A DNA stretch of 23,662 nucleotides from Emergomyces orientalis (GCA_002110485.1 MOWL01000086.1:1-23662); one strand, 5' to 3'. Positions 1 through 11,160 are shown, counted from the stretch's first letter. Program-made: numbers and translations. Notes: generated by a model from the letters alone, not told the origin.

Positions 1-136
1 AGCTTATTATTTAAATATATTAAAGGTTATTATTTTTAAGTACAAAATAATATAACTAGTTATAATTTTTAATATTTAATATATAAGCCCAAACTGATTA
101 TTTAAAGTTTAAGTAAATATAAACCTAATAAAGGGT

Positions 137-1612
137 TTAATTAGAATAAATTAGAGAAGAAACTGAATAATGTAAACCATCTAAAATAGGTGCAGGATAA
201 ACACCAAAAAATACTGTGAATATTACAAGACAAGTTAATAAAACAAATTCTCTTTTATTAAGATCAAATAAATATTTAAAAAAATAAGAAGAAAAAATAC
301 CTCCAAAAGCTATTCTATTAAACATAAATATTGTATAAGCAGCAGAAAATACAATAGAACTACAAGCTAATCCACCTAAAATAGATACTCTTTCAAATGT
401 ACCATAAAGTGACATAAATTCACCTATAAAATTAAAAGTAAGAGGAGCACCACAATTACCTAAAGATAGTATATAAAATAATATACAAAAAATAGGCATT
501 AATTGAGCTAAACCTCTATAATATGTGATTAATCTAGTTGAAGATCTATCATATAAAACACCTCCAACACATATAAATAAACCTGAAGAAACAAAACCAT
601 GAGCTAAACCTAAAGAAATAGCTCCTTCTATACCTTGAATTGAATTACTAAATGCACCTAAAAGATATACAGCTGCATGTGATACAGATGAATAAGCAAT
701 AAGTTCTTTAATATCTATTGTTCTTAATGTACTAAAACTAGCATATATAATAGTTATTACACCTATTACATATACTATATAAGTATAATTAATACTAGCT
801 TTAGGTAATAAAGGTAAAATTAATCTAAAAATACCGTATAAACTTAATTTTAAAACAACTCCGGCTAAAATTATACTACCGGCTAAAGGAGATTCTACAT
901 GAGCTTTTAATAATCAAGTATTTAAAAAAATTGTAGGTGTTTTTACTGCAAAAGATATAAATATACCATAAAATAAAAAAAGTTGAGTTATATAATTAAA
1001 ATTTGCTTTTGACAATGCATCAAAATCAGTTGTACCCATTATAGAAGACATTGTTATTATAGAAAGTAACATAAATAAAGAACCTAATAAAGTATATAAA
1101 AAAAAATAAAAACTAGCTCTAACTTTATTACTTGATCCAAATAAACCTATTAATAAAAATAAAGGTGGTAAAATACTTTCAAAAAAGATATAAAACAATA
1201 ATATATCTAATACTAAAAATACTGCTAATAACAATGTTTCTAATAATAATATTATTATTACAAATGATAAAACATTTTTTTCATCTATCGATCTTCAATT
1301 AGATATTAAAGCAATAGGTATTATAATAGTTGTTAATAAAACAAAATATATCGATATTCCATCTATACCTAAATATATATCAAAATAATTTATTTGATAA
1401 TGCTCTTGAACTTGTATAAATTGGAATTGTTTACTACTAAAATCAAATAATATAAATATTATTAAAGAAATAATTAAATTAATAATTGTAGTACTTAAAC
1501 CTATTAATTTAATTATTTTATTATATCAAAAAGATAAACGATAAGAAGTTAACGTTAAAATAACAAATATTCCTAATATAGGAATTAATAATAAAGAAAA
1601 AAGAAATATCAT
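137..1612 (-). CDS. nad4: NADH dehydrogenase subunit 4
   Basis: Encodes a proton-pumping antiporter-like subunit of respiratory complex I in the inner mitochondrial membrane. The frame runs from ATG (minus strand, 1612-1610) to TAA at 139-137 and gives 491 residues once TGA is read as Trp, a normal fungal length. The start reads MIFLFSLLLIPILG. The conserved core includes GIDGISIYFVLL, SNWRS, the helix with FFESILPPLFLLIG, KAHVESPLAGSIILAG with its Lys and His, and AYSSVSHAAVYLLG. Multiple hydrophobic helices cover the whole length and no intron is seen. nad1 lies upstream on the same strand with a 169-nt spacer, so the two are probably co-transcribed. Identification is secure. Confidence 0.97.
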
Positions 1613-1651
1613 ATTAAAAATATAAATAAAAAATTACCTTTAGATTATTTA

Positions 1652-1691
1652 TTTAACCTTATGTAACACCGTACATATCTGCAAGGCTAAA
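1652..1691 (-). other. stem-loop in the nad1-nad4 spacer (nad4 leader)
   Basis: TTTAACCTT (1652-1660) pairs with AAGGCTAAA (1683-1691), allowing one G-U. Inside, ATGTA (1661-1665) pairs with TACAT (1772 minus 100, i.e. 1672-1676) around a short loop, leaving an asymmetric bulge. It lies in the only part of the 1613-1781 spacer with noticeable GC. It may act as a processing or stability hairpin in the nad4 5' leader, but this is inference from base pairing alone. Confidence 0.4.
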
Positions 1692-1781
1692 AAAACTTTC
1701 TAAAAACTTTTTATTTATTATAATAATATTTCTTTTATTAAAACTAAAACTAATAAATAAAAAAATATACAAAAATATAAA

Positions 1782-2867
1782 TTATAACAAAGTAAAATTA
1801 CAAGGTAAAATATTTAAACCTACTACTATACAAGGTGTTATAATAATATATGCTATAATTAAAGGTAAAAATACTATTCAACAAACGGACATTAATTGAT
1901 CAAATCTAATTCTAGGAAATGAAGCTCTAACTCAAATAAATACAAATATAAGTAAAGAAGTCTTAAAAGCTAAATTTAAACTAGAACAAGCATTAATTAA
2001 ATAATCAGAAAAAAATAAATTATAATCAAGATCAGGTTTAAAGTATAAACCTACTAATTCTAATATGTAATTAACACTAGAAATTATTGTAACCAAAGGT
2101 AAAATTTGTAAATAACCTCCTAAAAACAAAACACTAGTTAATAAACATATCAATACAATACTAGCATATTCTGCTAAAAAGAAGAATACAAAAATTACTG
2201 CAGAATGTTCTGTCATAAAACCACTAACAAGTTCCGATTCAGCTTCAGCTAAATCAAAAGGAGCTCTATTAGTTTCAGCAATACATCCTATAAAAAATAT
2301 AACAAAAATAGGGAATAAAGGTAAGATAAAATATATAGATTTTTGAGCTTCTACTATAGCAGTCAAATTTAAACTACCTGTTAATAAAATAACCAATAAT
2401 ATAGCAGAGCTTAATATTAATTCATAACTTATTAATTGAGCTGTACTTCTTAATGAACCTAAAAATGCATATTTAGAATTAGCTGATCAACCCGCGATTA
2501 AAATACCATAAGTAGCCAATGAAGATACAGCTAACATATATAGTATACCTAAACTAAAATCTGATACATATAAACCATAACCATAGGGAATTACTGCATA
2601 ACCTAATAGAGCAAAAATTAAAGTTATTATAGGTCCAAGAAAAAATAAAATTATATTAGCTTGTGTAGGAGATACATATTCTTTTAATAATAATTTTAAT
2701 GCATCAGCAAAAGCCTGTAAAAGACCGTAGTAACCTACTGCATTAGGTCCTAATCTTCTTTGCATACTTGCCATTGTTTTTCTTTCTGAAATTGTAACAA
2801 AAGCTACTGTTAATAGTGAAGGAACTATAACTAATATACCCTCTATAATTGATATTAAATATGTCAT
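1782..2867 (-). CDS. nad1: NADH dehydrogenase subunit 1
   Basis: Encodes the complex I membrane subunit at the junction with the peripheral arm, which forms part of the quinone chamber. It has 361 residues, from ATG at 2867 to TAA at 1782-1784. I chose this ATG because it gives MTYLISIIEGILVIVPSLL, the family's usual N-terminus. An upstream in-frame TTG at 2909 would add 14 residues and is less likely. Diagnostic motifs are AFVTISERKTMASMQRRLGP with its invariant Glu-Arg, the loop ETNRAPFDLAEAESELVSGF, and the WVRASFPRIRFDQLM region near the C-terminus. No intron was found. It lies between trnC and nad4 on the same strand. Confidence 0.97.
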
Positions 2868-3064
2868 ATTATATATAAAATAGAATAACTTAATGAAATA
2901 TTCTAACAAATAAAAAAAAACAAAAAATTTTTTTTTAAGTTATGTTAAAATAAACTTTCAAATTATAATTAAAAAAATGAATATAATAAATATTTTTTAT
3001 TTTTATTAAATATTAAATAAACATCTACTACTAATTAAATTAGAACTAGATTATTAAAATATTA

Positions 3065-3137
3065 TAGGAGCCAGGAGAAATCGAATCTCTAAATTTTAAT
3101 TTGCAGTCAAAACACAGATCCATCTGTTCAAGCTCCT
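3065..3137 (-). tRNA. trnC: tRNA-Cys (GCA)
   Basis: A full cloverleaf reads on the minus strand. The acceptor AGGAGCT/GGCTCCT pairs, the anticodon stem TTTGA/TTAAA closes loop CTGCAAA with anticodon GCA, and the T-loop is TTCGATT. It separates nad1 from nad3. In filamentous ascomycetes trnC usually follows cob, and here nad3 has come between them. Confidence 0.9.
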
Positions 3138-3214
3138 TGATATTCTTTAATAAAAAATATTTTTATAAATTAATCTAAATTATTTATTAAAAGTTATTTT
3201 TTATTTTTTTTTTC

Positions 3215-3634
3215 TTAATTAATATAATTAAGTATACCTTCCATTTTTTTAGTTTTTCAATCATGTGTCAAACTATTCATTTGTTTACTTTCTATTTTTA
3301 ATGCATTTTTACCTAACTCAAATGCAAAACCTAAAGTTAAAACAAGAAAGAAAATTAGCATAATAATTAAACCATATAACCCATTAAAATAAGCACTAAC
3401 TATGTAAGGATATACTAATAAAATTTCTAAATCAAATAAAAGAAATAATAAAGCAAAAATAAAAAAAGATATACTAAATTGTGTTCTATTTTGACCTAAA
3501 AAGGAATGAAAACCACATTCAAAAGCACTATCTTTTTCTAAATAAGAATTATGAGGTGAAAATAATAAATTCACAACTAATAATATAAAAGCAAGTATAG
3601 GTATAAAAATAAGAAAAAAAGTTGTTGTTGTCAT
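3215..3634 (-). CDS. nad3: NADH dehydrogenase subunit 3
   Basis: Encodes a small complex I membrane subunit whose loop takes part in the active/deactive transition. It has 139 residues from ATG at 3634 to TAA at 3215-3217. A TGA Trp codon falls near the C-terminus (after SLTHD). The family signature is clear: YLEKDSAFECGFHSFLGQNR with the conserved Cys, then FALLFLLFDLEILLVYPY. In most fungi nad3 directly follows nad2, but here it sits alone between cob and trnC. Both flanks carry A-run/T-run blocks (3635-3650 and 3720-3736). Confidence 0.96.
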
Positions 3635-3749
3635 AAAAAAAAATTTTTTTGTTTATTTTTTTTCTTACAAAGTAAGAAAAATTAATGATAATCGAAAACA
3701 TATAAAAAAATTTTAAACTAAAAAAAAAATTTTTTTAATTAAAAATAAC

Positions 3750-4910
3750 TTAATTTTTCTTAATCACTAAATCTGTTAAACTATTTTCTAATAGACTTAT
3801 TAAAGGTACTATTATTAAATAATGAGAAAAATATAAAATTGTACTGATTTGACCTAATTCTATAAAAGGTGCTTCAACATGTTTAGCTCCTAATACCATT
3901 AAAATAAAAAAATTAGCAACAAAAATATAAAATGCTAATTTACTTAAAGGTCTAAATTGTATACCTCTTAATTTAGATATATCAGTAAAAGGCATAACTA
4001 ATAAAATTAAAAGAGCACTAAACATAGCTATAACTCCTAATAATTTATTAGGTATAGATCTTAATATAGCATAAAAAGGTAAAAGATATCACTCTGGTAC
4101 TATAGCAGGTGGAGTTTGCATAGGATTAGCCATAACATAATTTTCACTATCACCTAAAACATTAGGCATGAAGAAAACAAATCCAGATAAAACAAACATA
4201 AAAATAAAAATAGTAATTAAATCTTTAAATATAAAATAAGGAGAAAAAGGCAATCTATCGTAATTACCAGAGATACCTAAAGGATTACCAGAACCAACAG
4301 TATCGTGGAATGCAATTAAATGCATTAAAGCTAAAGCAGCTAAAACAAAAGGTAAAACAAAATGTAAAGAAAAAAATCTATTTAATGTAGCATTATTCAC
4401 TGAAAAACCTCCTCAAAGGAATTCAACTATATCTTGACCTACTCAAGGTATAGCACTCATTAAATTAGTTATAACTGTTGCACCTCATAAACTCATTTGA
4501 CCGTAAGGTAAAACATAACCCAAGAAACCTATACCCATCATTAATATTAACATAATAGTACCAATACTTCAAGTTAATGTTCTTGGTGATTTATAAGACC
4601 CATAATATAAACCTCTACCTATATGTAAATAAACTAAAAAAAAAAAAGCTGAAGCTGTATTTGCGTGTAAATATCTTATTAATCATCCATTATTTACATC
4701 ACGCATAATATGCTCTACGGAATCAAAAGCTTCTAATACACTTGGTGTGTAATGCATAGCTAAAGTTACACCTGTAATTATCTGTATACCTAAGCACAGA
4801 CCTAATAATGAACCAAAATTTCATAAATAACTAATATTAGAAGGTTGAGGTGAATCAATTAAATATGAATTTAATATATTTAATAAAGGACGGTTTTTTA
4901 AAATTCTCAT
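3750..4910 (-). CDS. cob: apocytochrome b
   Basis: Encodes the membrane core of complex III, which binds hemes bL and bH and both quinone sites. It has 386 residues from ATG at 4910 (MRILKNRPLLNILNSYLIDS) to TAA at 3750-3752. The four heme ligands are visible at about H82, H96, H183 and H197. The Qo motif PEWYLLPFYAILRSIPNK lies near residue 272. The gene has no intron, although fungal cob often does. It lies between nad2 (upstream) and nad3 (downstream) on the same strand, separate from the usual nad5-cob pairing because nad2 intervenes. Confidence 0.97.
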
Positions 4911-5018
4911 ATTAAAAATAATATATAAACTTGATTTTTATTTTATTTTATTTTTTTTATTACTAATTTAAATTATTAATAAAAAAATTTTTTTCTAGTT
5001 ATATGTATAAAAATAAGA

Positions 5019-6671
5019 TTAAGTAAATGATGTAAAAAAAATAAGAGATAATATATTACATAATTGTAATATTTGGTCAGGTATAAACATAAATAATAGA
5101 ATACTTAAAGTTAGTACAGAGATAATTATAGATAAAGAACTAGATAAAGGTAATTTGTTAATATCATCTTCAGGTATTGATTTAAATATAAGATTTTTTC
5201 ATTCATATGAATGAAAATCAAAAAACATAATTTTTACTATATTTAAATAATAAACTGCACCAATAACACTTGTAAATACCGCTATTAAAGATAAAAAAAT
5301 AAACCCATCTTGTAAAGCTGCAGATAAAACCATCTGTTTAGCAAAAAAACCTATAAGAGGTGGAATACCTGCAAAAGAAAAGAGAGTAATAGCTAAACTT
5401 AAAGCTAATATTTGGTTTACATAAAAATAACCTTTTATTTGACTTAATAATTGTATAGGTGAATTATTTTTATCTATTAAATTAATATTAATATTATAAT
5501 TATCAAATATTTTATTATTTTCAAAAAAATATAAAGTATAACCAATAGTAATTAATAAAAAAAAAGCATTTAAATTAGAAATACTATATTGTATTAAGTA
5601 AAAAATAAAAGATTGTATAGATTCAACACTATTAATACTTAATGCTAATAATAAAAAACCAACATGAGAAATAGTACTGTAGGCAAACAATCTTTTAATT
5701 CTAAATTGTGTTAAACCCATAACTGTTCCTATTATTAAAGATAATAAACTACTAATTAACAGACTATATGTTCATGTATATTCAGTTAATATATAAGTAT
5801 TATTTGTAAAATGAACTAAATAAAATAATATAACTAAAATAGATATTTTTGGTATAATAGACACAAAAGTAGTAACAATAGTAGGTATTCCATCATAAAC
5901 ATCAGGTGATCAAAAATGGAATGGAGCTGCAGATATTTTAAATAAAAAACCTATTGTAATTAATAACAAACAATAAGGTATATATGTAGCAATATCTGAA
6001 CTTATTAAATATAGCTCTTCTCCTGGAATTATATTAGATATGTTAGTAATTATATAAAAATTATCTAAATATGTTGTACCAGAATTTGCATATATTAAAC
6101 TTATACCTAATAAAATAAAACAAGATGATAAACCTCCTAATAAAAAATAAGTTAAACCTGAAGATGTGGATGATTCTGAATTTCTATAAATTGTACAAAG
6201 TAAATATAACCCATAACTTTGTAATTCTATAGATAAATATACTGAAACTAAATCATTACTTGATATTAATAATAAACTACCCATTATTATAAATAAGATA
6301 ATCAAAGTATATTCGATTATTCCATATTGTTCTCCTTTTTTTATTAATTTAAAATAATCTTTTATATATTTTTTTAAAGTTAATGTATAATATTTTATTA
6401 CAGTTCTAGGAAAAAAACTTGTTAAATTTAATATTAATAAAGTAAGTATAAGAATTAATATATGAAATACACTTGTTATTGAAGATATACTAAACAAGCC
6501 TCCAAAAAGTCCTATACCTAAATCTAAATATGTTATATATAAATTAGTATAACTTAGAAATAAACAAAAGATTAACATATTTATTCCAATTCTGGAATAA
6601 TATAAAGAAATATCTCGCCTCGATCCGAGGGAATTAGATAATAATAAAGAAAAAATAGAAGTTAATAACAT
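5019..6671 (-). CDS. nad2: NADH dehydrogenase subunit 2
   Basis: Encodes an antiporter-like proton-pumping subunit of complex I. It has 550 residues from ATG at 6671 to TAA at 5019-5021. An early SLGSRRDISLYYSRIG segment precedes the antiporter core. Typical features follow: SIELQSYGLYLLCT, the FLLGGLSSCFILLG helix, KISAAPFHFWSPDVYDGIP with its conserved Lys and TGA-coded Trp, FAYSTISHVGFLLL, and AGIPPLIGFFAKQMV. A hydrophilic, poorly conserved insert lies around 5440-5530. No intron was found. It sits between nad5 and cob, not next to nad3 as in most fungi. A perfect hairpin (6691-6717) lies just upstream of the start. Confidence 0.96.
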
Positions 6672-6690
6672 ATCTAAAAAAAAATTTTTT

Positions 6691-6717
6691 GTTTAAAGTA
6701 ATTTTAATACTTTAAAC
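6691..6717 (-). promoter_or_regulatory. perfect 10-bp hairpin in the nad2 leader
   Basis: GTTTAAAGTA (6691-6700) and TACTTTAAAC (6708-6717) are exact inverse complements around a 7-nt loop, about 20 nt upstream of the nad2 ATG. A second, imperfect stem (AGACT/AGTCT type, near 6750-6767) lies just upstream in the same spacer. I infer a transcript processing or translation-control element. The sequence shows only the pairing. Confidence 0.4.
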
Positions 6718-6895
6718 CTTTTTGCCAACCTCTTAAACATAAGTCTATTACACCAGACTCAAGCGATATAAATTCAATTATAATTAAAATTTTTTAATAT
6801 AAAGAAATATAAGAATAAAAAAATTTTTTTTTATTAAACTCAATTTTCATACTATATTATTTAATTTAAGAAAATATAAAATATACTAATAAGAT

Positions 6896-8872
6896 CTAAC
6901 TTTTATTATAAGCTTTATTAAAAAGAGTAAAAATAGTAAACAATAAAAGTAATAAAATATTACCATCTATAAAACTAAAATAAAATAAAGAAATATAAGA
7001 AAAAAATCCAATTAAAATGTATAAACCATAAGAAGTTATAATACCAGTACTTAAACTACCTATATTATTACTTAAAGCTAATAGACTTTTTTCTAAACCA
7101 TAAGGTCCTAAAAATTCTACAGAACCTTTATCAAGAACTTTTGTAGTTTGACCACCTAAATTTAAAACAACATCAGTAATATAATTATTATAAAAAAGTT
7201 CTATAAGAAATCTTTGATTAAAGAAACTAAATAAATTATAACCTAATTTAGTATATTTAAATTTAATAAGAAATAAACCAAAAAATTCTGAAAAAAGTAT
7301 AGAAATAAAGCTTAAGCTAATAGTAAGAATAAAAGGCAATAATTTAAAAAAAGTAGAAACAGCAAATTCAGTCTCTAACATACATTCATGTAAAGGATGA
7401 ATAAATAAACTATTATCAGAAAAAAAACCAGTAGCTAAACCTATAAACAAATCTTTAGTTAAATAACCAAAAAAAATAGAAAAAATAGCTAATATAATTA
7501 AAGGTAAATTAATAAATAAATCACCTTGATCAGCTTTTTTATAAGTAATTAAAGGTCCATTAGGATTACTTAAAAAAGTTAAATATAAAACTTTTACTGA
7601 ATATAGTGTAGTAAACATAGCACCAATAGTAGCTAAAAAATAGACAATAATACTAGATAAATAAAATTGACCATAAGCAGATTCTAGAATAAAATCTTTA
7701 GAATAAAATCCGGTCATAAAAGGAATAGCAGCTAAACTTAAAGAAGCTATTAACATAACTGAATAAATTAAAGGTAAAAAAGCCTTTAAACCACCAAATT
7801 TTCTAAAATCTTGATTATCTGCTACTGAATGTATGATTGCACCAGCACCTAAAAATAAAAGTGCTTTATAAAAAGCATGATTTACTAAATGAAATAAAGC
7901 AATATTATATGATGATAGACCGATCGCTATAACCATCATACCTAATTGGCTCATAGTAGAATAAGCTATAACTTTCTTAATATCTTGTTGAAATAAACCT
8001 ATAACTGAACTAAATACAGTTGTTATAGCCCCTACTCATAAACAAAGTAATAATACAGTAGAACTGTATTCTATTAAAGGTGAAGATCTCATTAATAAAT
8101 ATACACCAGCTGTAACCATTGTCGCAGCGTGGATTAAAGCAGATACTGGTGTAGGTCCTTCCATAGCTTGGGGCAATCAAACGTGAAGACCTATCTGAGA
8201 ACTTTTAGCCATAGCACCTATTAATAAACAAATACCAATTAAAGTAATAATGTTATTATTTAAATATGGAGCTATGGAAAATATTGTTGAATAATTTATA
8301 TTACCAAAAGATCATATAATTATAAACATACCTATCATTAAAAAACAATCTCCTACTCTATTAGTTAAAAAAGCTGAAATAGAGCTTTGATTTGCAGCTA
8401 TTCTAGTAAATCAAAAATTTATTAATAAGTATGAGCAAACTCCAACACCTTCTCAACCTAAAAACATCAATAAATAATTATTAGCTGTTACTAGAATAAT
8501 CATCATAAAAGTGAATAAACTTAAATAACTAAAAAATCTTTGATTGTGTGGATCATGGCTCATATAACCTATAGAATATATGTGAACTAGACTAGAAACA
8601 ATTAATACTGGTATTAACATAGAAACAGTTAAACTATCATAATAAAAACCTCAATTAACATTAAGAGATTCTGAATCTATTCATCTTATTAAATCTATAG
8701 TTACAGGTATATTATTATAACCTACTTCTATAAAAGCTAATAAAGCAAAAAAAGTTGTTATTATAATAGAGCTAGATGTAATTAATTGTGCTCCTTTAGT
8801 TCCTAAATTTCTACCAAAAAAACCTGAAAAAATTGAACCTAATAATGGTAAAATAATAATAACTAAATACAT
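6896..8872 (-). CDS. nad5: NADH dehydrogenase subunit 5
   Basis: Encodes the largest antiporter-like subunit of complex I, with the long lateral helix at its C-terminus. It has 658 residues from ATG at 8872 (MYLVIIILPLLGSIFSGFFG) to a TAG stop at 6896-6898. The motifs are unmistakable: MLIPVLIVSSLVHIYSIGYM, FLGWEGVGVCSYLLI, the lysine segment AMAKSSQIGLHVWLPQAMEG followed by PTPVSALIHAATMVTAGVYL, and HAFYKALLFLGAGAIIHS. The ATG overlaps the nad4L stop by one base (TAATG), the arrangement conserved in fungi that implies one bicistronic message. No intron is present, although fungal nad5 is often interrupted. Confidence 0.97.
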
Positions 8873-9141
8873 TATGAATATTGTATTGCAATACTACCTC
8901 TTAATCTATAAAAAGCTACTAATATACCTAAACCTATTGCAGATTCTGCACCAGCAATAGTTATAATATATATAGCAAAAGTTTGACCTAAAATATCATC
9001 AAAATTTAATGAACTTATTAATATTAAAAAAGTAATAGACAATAACATAATTTCAATAGAAATTAACATTAATATAATATTTTTTCTATTTAGAACAAAA
9101 CCTAAGATTCCTATTAAAAATAATATTAATGAAAGATTCAT
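8872..9141 (-). CDS. nad4L: NADH dehydrogenase subunit 4L
   Basis: Encodes a small three-helix complex I membrane subunit of 89 residues, a standard fungal length, ending in TAA that shares its last A with the nad5 ATG. Conserved features are the central helix LISIEIMLLSITFLIL with its buried Glu and the third-helix motif TIAGAESAIGLGILVAFYR. Expression is probably coupled to nad5 through the overlap. cox2 lies upstream on the same strand after a 79-nt spacer that contains an A9T11 block (9174-9193). Confidence 0.97.
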   Translation of the reverse strand: MNLSLILFLIGILGFVLNRKNIILMLISIEIMLLSITFLILISSLNFDDILGQTFAIYIITIAGAESAIGLGILVAFYRLRGSIAIQYS

Positions 9142-9220
9142 ATTATTGCTTCACATATAAGATTTATGTATATAAAAAAAAATTTTTTTTTTTACTTTTA
9201 TTAATAATATATATATCTTA

Positions 9221-10039
9221 TTAATCACTCATTTGGTCACGTAATCAAAGTAAGAATTTTTTTAAACTTACAGATTGTATAGCTATAGGCATAGAACTAT
9301 GTAATATACCACAAATTTCTGAACATTGTCCGAAATAAGTTCCTTGTCTGTTTAAATAAACAGAAGATTGATTTAATCTTCCTGGATATGCATCACACTT
9401 AATACCTAAAGAAGGGCAGGCAAAAGAATGTATAACATCAGCAGCTGATACTACAAATCTTGTGTGTGTTAATTCAGGTATAATTACTCTATTATCTACT
9501 TCTAACATTCTTAATGTACCTTCTTCTAAATCAGCATCTGGTACTATATAAGAGTCGAATTCTATAAATTCATTATCTACATTTGTAAAATCCGGATATT
9601 GATAACTTCAATATCATTGGTGACCTTCACCATATATAACTAAAGATGGATCCATTACTTCATCCATTAAATAAAGTAATTTAAAAGAAGGGAATGCAAT
9701 AAGAATTAATATTACTGCAGGTGTTATAGTTCAAATTAACTCTATTAATGTTCCATGATTCATATATTTATGAGATATTACAGATTTTGTCGCTTTAAAA
9801 GTTTTTATTATAACTATCATCATTCATGTTACAGTAAATAATATTATAGCTAAATAAAACATTATATTATTATGTAATTCCTCAATTCCTTCCATTTGAG
9901 GAGTAGCACTATCTTGAAAATATAGACCTCAAGGACTTGGTGCATCTAAATCACTATTTGAATTAAAATTTATAAAATCCTTAATACTATCTATTATATT
10001 AAGGAGTAATAATTTATTATAACTAACAAAATTTACCAT
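9221..10039 (-). CDS. cox2: cytochrome c oxidase subunit II
   Basis: Encodes the CuA subunit that receives electrons from cytochrome c. It has 272 residues from ATG at 10039 to TAA at 9221-9223. The intermembrane N-terminal leader before DAPSPWG is about 31 residues, slightly long, and may be processed. Two transmembrane helices follow, then the aromatic motif GEGHQWYWSYQYPD. The CuA ligands are H204, C239, E241, C243, H247 and M250 in QCSEICGILHSSM. HSFACPSLGIKCDAYPGR has Cys where Val is usual, in both a readable and otherwise conserved context. No intron was found. atp9 lies upstream on the same strand. Confidence 0.97.
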
Positions 10040-10443
10040 ATAAAAAATATTATAAACTTAATTTCTATCTATTTTTAATTTCACTGAAAAAATTTTAAAT
10101 TTTTTCTTATAACATACACTAGTTTTTGTATAATATAAAATTTATACTATTTAATTCTTAATACCTTATAAAAAGGGATTTTTTTTATATTAAGTCTAAA
10201 TTAGACTAATTTATTAAAAATTTAATAAAAAATTTATTTTTATATTAATCTCTATCCATTCTGATAGATCACAATGACTAATAACTTATTGTTGCAAACT
10301 ATATTAATTTAACTAAATATAAATTTTATTCTAAATATCTTTAATAAATAATTATAAGTCATTACGTCTTTTAATAAATATATCTAATAAAAGATCTTAA
10401 ATAATTAACATTAATTTATTTTTATGTATATAAAAATAATAAA
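10040..10443. other. AT-rich atp9-cox2 spacer with paired elements
   Basis: This 404-nt stretch has no ORF or convincing tRNA. It contains a 6-bp hairpin TCTATC/GATAGA (10251-10268) and a 7-bp hairpin ACAATGA/TTATTGT (10271-10292), bracketed by two copies of TATATTAAT (10241-10249 and 10300-10308). An A/T block interrupted by TTTAAA lies near 10088-10106. The motif TTTATGTATATAAA occurs near 10424, next to the atp9 stop. I take it as the cox2 leader and atp9 trailer. Confidence 0.5.
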
Positions 10444-10668
10444 TTAAGCCACGTATAATAATAAAAAAGCCATCATTAAAGCAAATAATCCTGTTGCTTC
10501 TGCAAAAGCAAAACCTAAGATAGCATATGCGAATAATTGACCTTTTAATGAAGGGTTTCTAGCAACACCTAATATTAAAGCACCGAAAACAACACCTATT
10601 CCAACACCAGCACCTATTAAACCTGTTGTAGCTAATCCTGTTCCTATAATTTTTGCAGCTTGTATCAT
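10444..10668 (-). CDS. atp9: ATP synthase subunit 9 (c-ring proteolipid)
   Basis: Encodes the subunit that forms the proton-translocating c-ring of F1Fo ATP synthase. It has 74 residues, starting at ATG 10668 (MIQAAKIIGTGLATTGLIGAG) and ending in TAA. There are two transmembrane helices joined by the polar loop ARNPSLKGQL. The second helix carries the proton-binding Glu in GFAFAEATGLFALMMAFLLL. Seven more upstream residues could be read from an ATG at 10689 through an A-run (MYVKKKK), but the conserved start is the inner Met. Its presence in mtDNA is informative, since some fungi encode it in the nucleus. Confidence 0.97.
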   Translation of the reverse strand: MIQAAKIIGTGLATTGLIGAGVGIGVVFGALILGVARNPSLKGQLFAYAILGFAFAEATGLFALMMAFLLLYVA

Positions 10669-11160
10669 TTTTTTTTTTTTCACATACAATGAGGATACCT
10701 CAAATTATTATAATCTATAATATAAAATATATATAAACTTATAAATATTTTTTATTTTTTTTCACAAACATCAAGTTTATTCTAAATGTTATTAAGATGA
10801 GTTGAACACCTTTACAAATATTACTTTTATTTGTACTTACCTATATAATAATTCAGAATTTAAAACTTACTTAATTTAGGTGTAGATTATCCAAATACTT
10901 TTAATAAATTTTAAGTATTAAAGAGAAAAATAATTAAAAAAAAAAATATAGAGTTCTATTATACTTAAATATGATATATATATTTATGTCTTATCTTTTA
11001 ATATTGTAATAATAGAAGCCCTAAAAAAAAAAAATTACATTTTTTCAAAATTCTTTCCTTATATAAGGAAAAATAGAAATATTTATGATAATAAAGATTA
11101 TTTAATAAATATATTTGAATATTTTATTAAACTAAATTTAACCTTATTTGTTAATATATT
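10669..11160. other. AT-rich trnN-atp9 spacer with several inverted repeats
   Basis: This 492-nt stretch holds no recognisable gene. Structures visible include the hairpin TGAGG-ATA-CCTCA (10690-10702), a tRNA-like fold near 10789-10855 (listed separately), a 9-bp pair TTCTATTAT/ATAATAGAA closing about 50 nt near 10962-11027, and the perfect 18-nt palindrome TTTCCTTATATAAGGAAA (11054-11071). This is the longest gene-free stretch of the single-copy part and so a candidate for a promoter or replication element, but nothing identifies one. Confidence 0.45.
10791..10852 (-). other. tRNA-like element, probably degenerate
   Basis: On the minus strand a good T-arm (AGGTG, loop TTCAACT, CATCT) follows a 6-bp stem CAAATA/TATTTG closing a 7-nt loop AAAGTAA, with outer ends TTATTA/TAATAA that pair. 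The D-arm is essentially missing and position 33 is A rather than the required U, so I do not assign an anticodon. It is either a tRNA relic or chance pairing in AT-rich sequence. Confidence 0.25.

Noticed and set aside
1..136. A gene at the left edge
   Set aside because: AT-rich trailer of nad4 with no open frame of length and no cloverleaf.
2487..2909. nad1 starting at TTG 2909
   Set aside because: The ATG at 2867 gives the usual NAD1 N-terminus. The extra 14 residues are not family-like.
6719..6790. A tRNA in the GC-richer part of the nad5-nad2 spacer
   Set aside because: Only one D-like hairpin forms. No anticodon arm or TTC-type T-loop could be fitted on either strand.
10444..10689. 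atp9 starting at ATG 10689
   Set aside because: It would add MYVKKKK, read mainly through an A-run. The ATG at 10668 matches the conserved ATP9 start.
10791..10852. A functional tRNA-Tyr (GTA in the loop)
   Set aside because: There is no D-arm, and position 33 is A instead of U. The T-arm alone is not enough.
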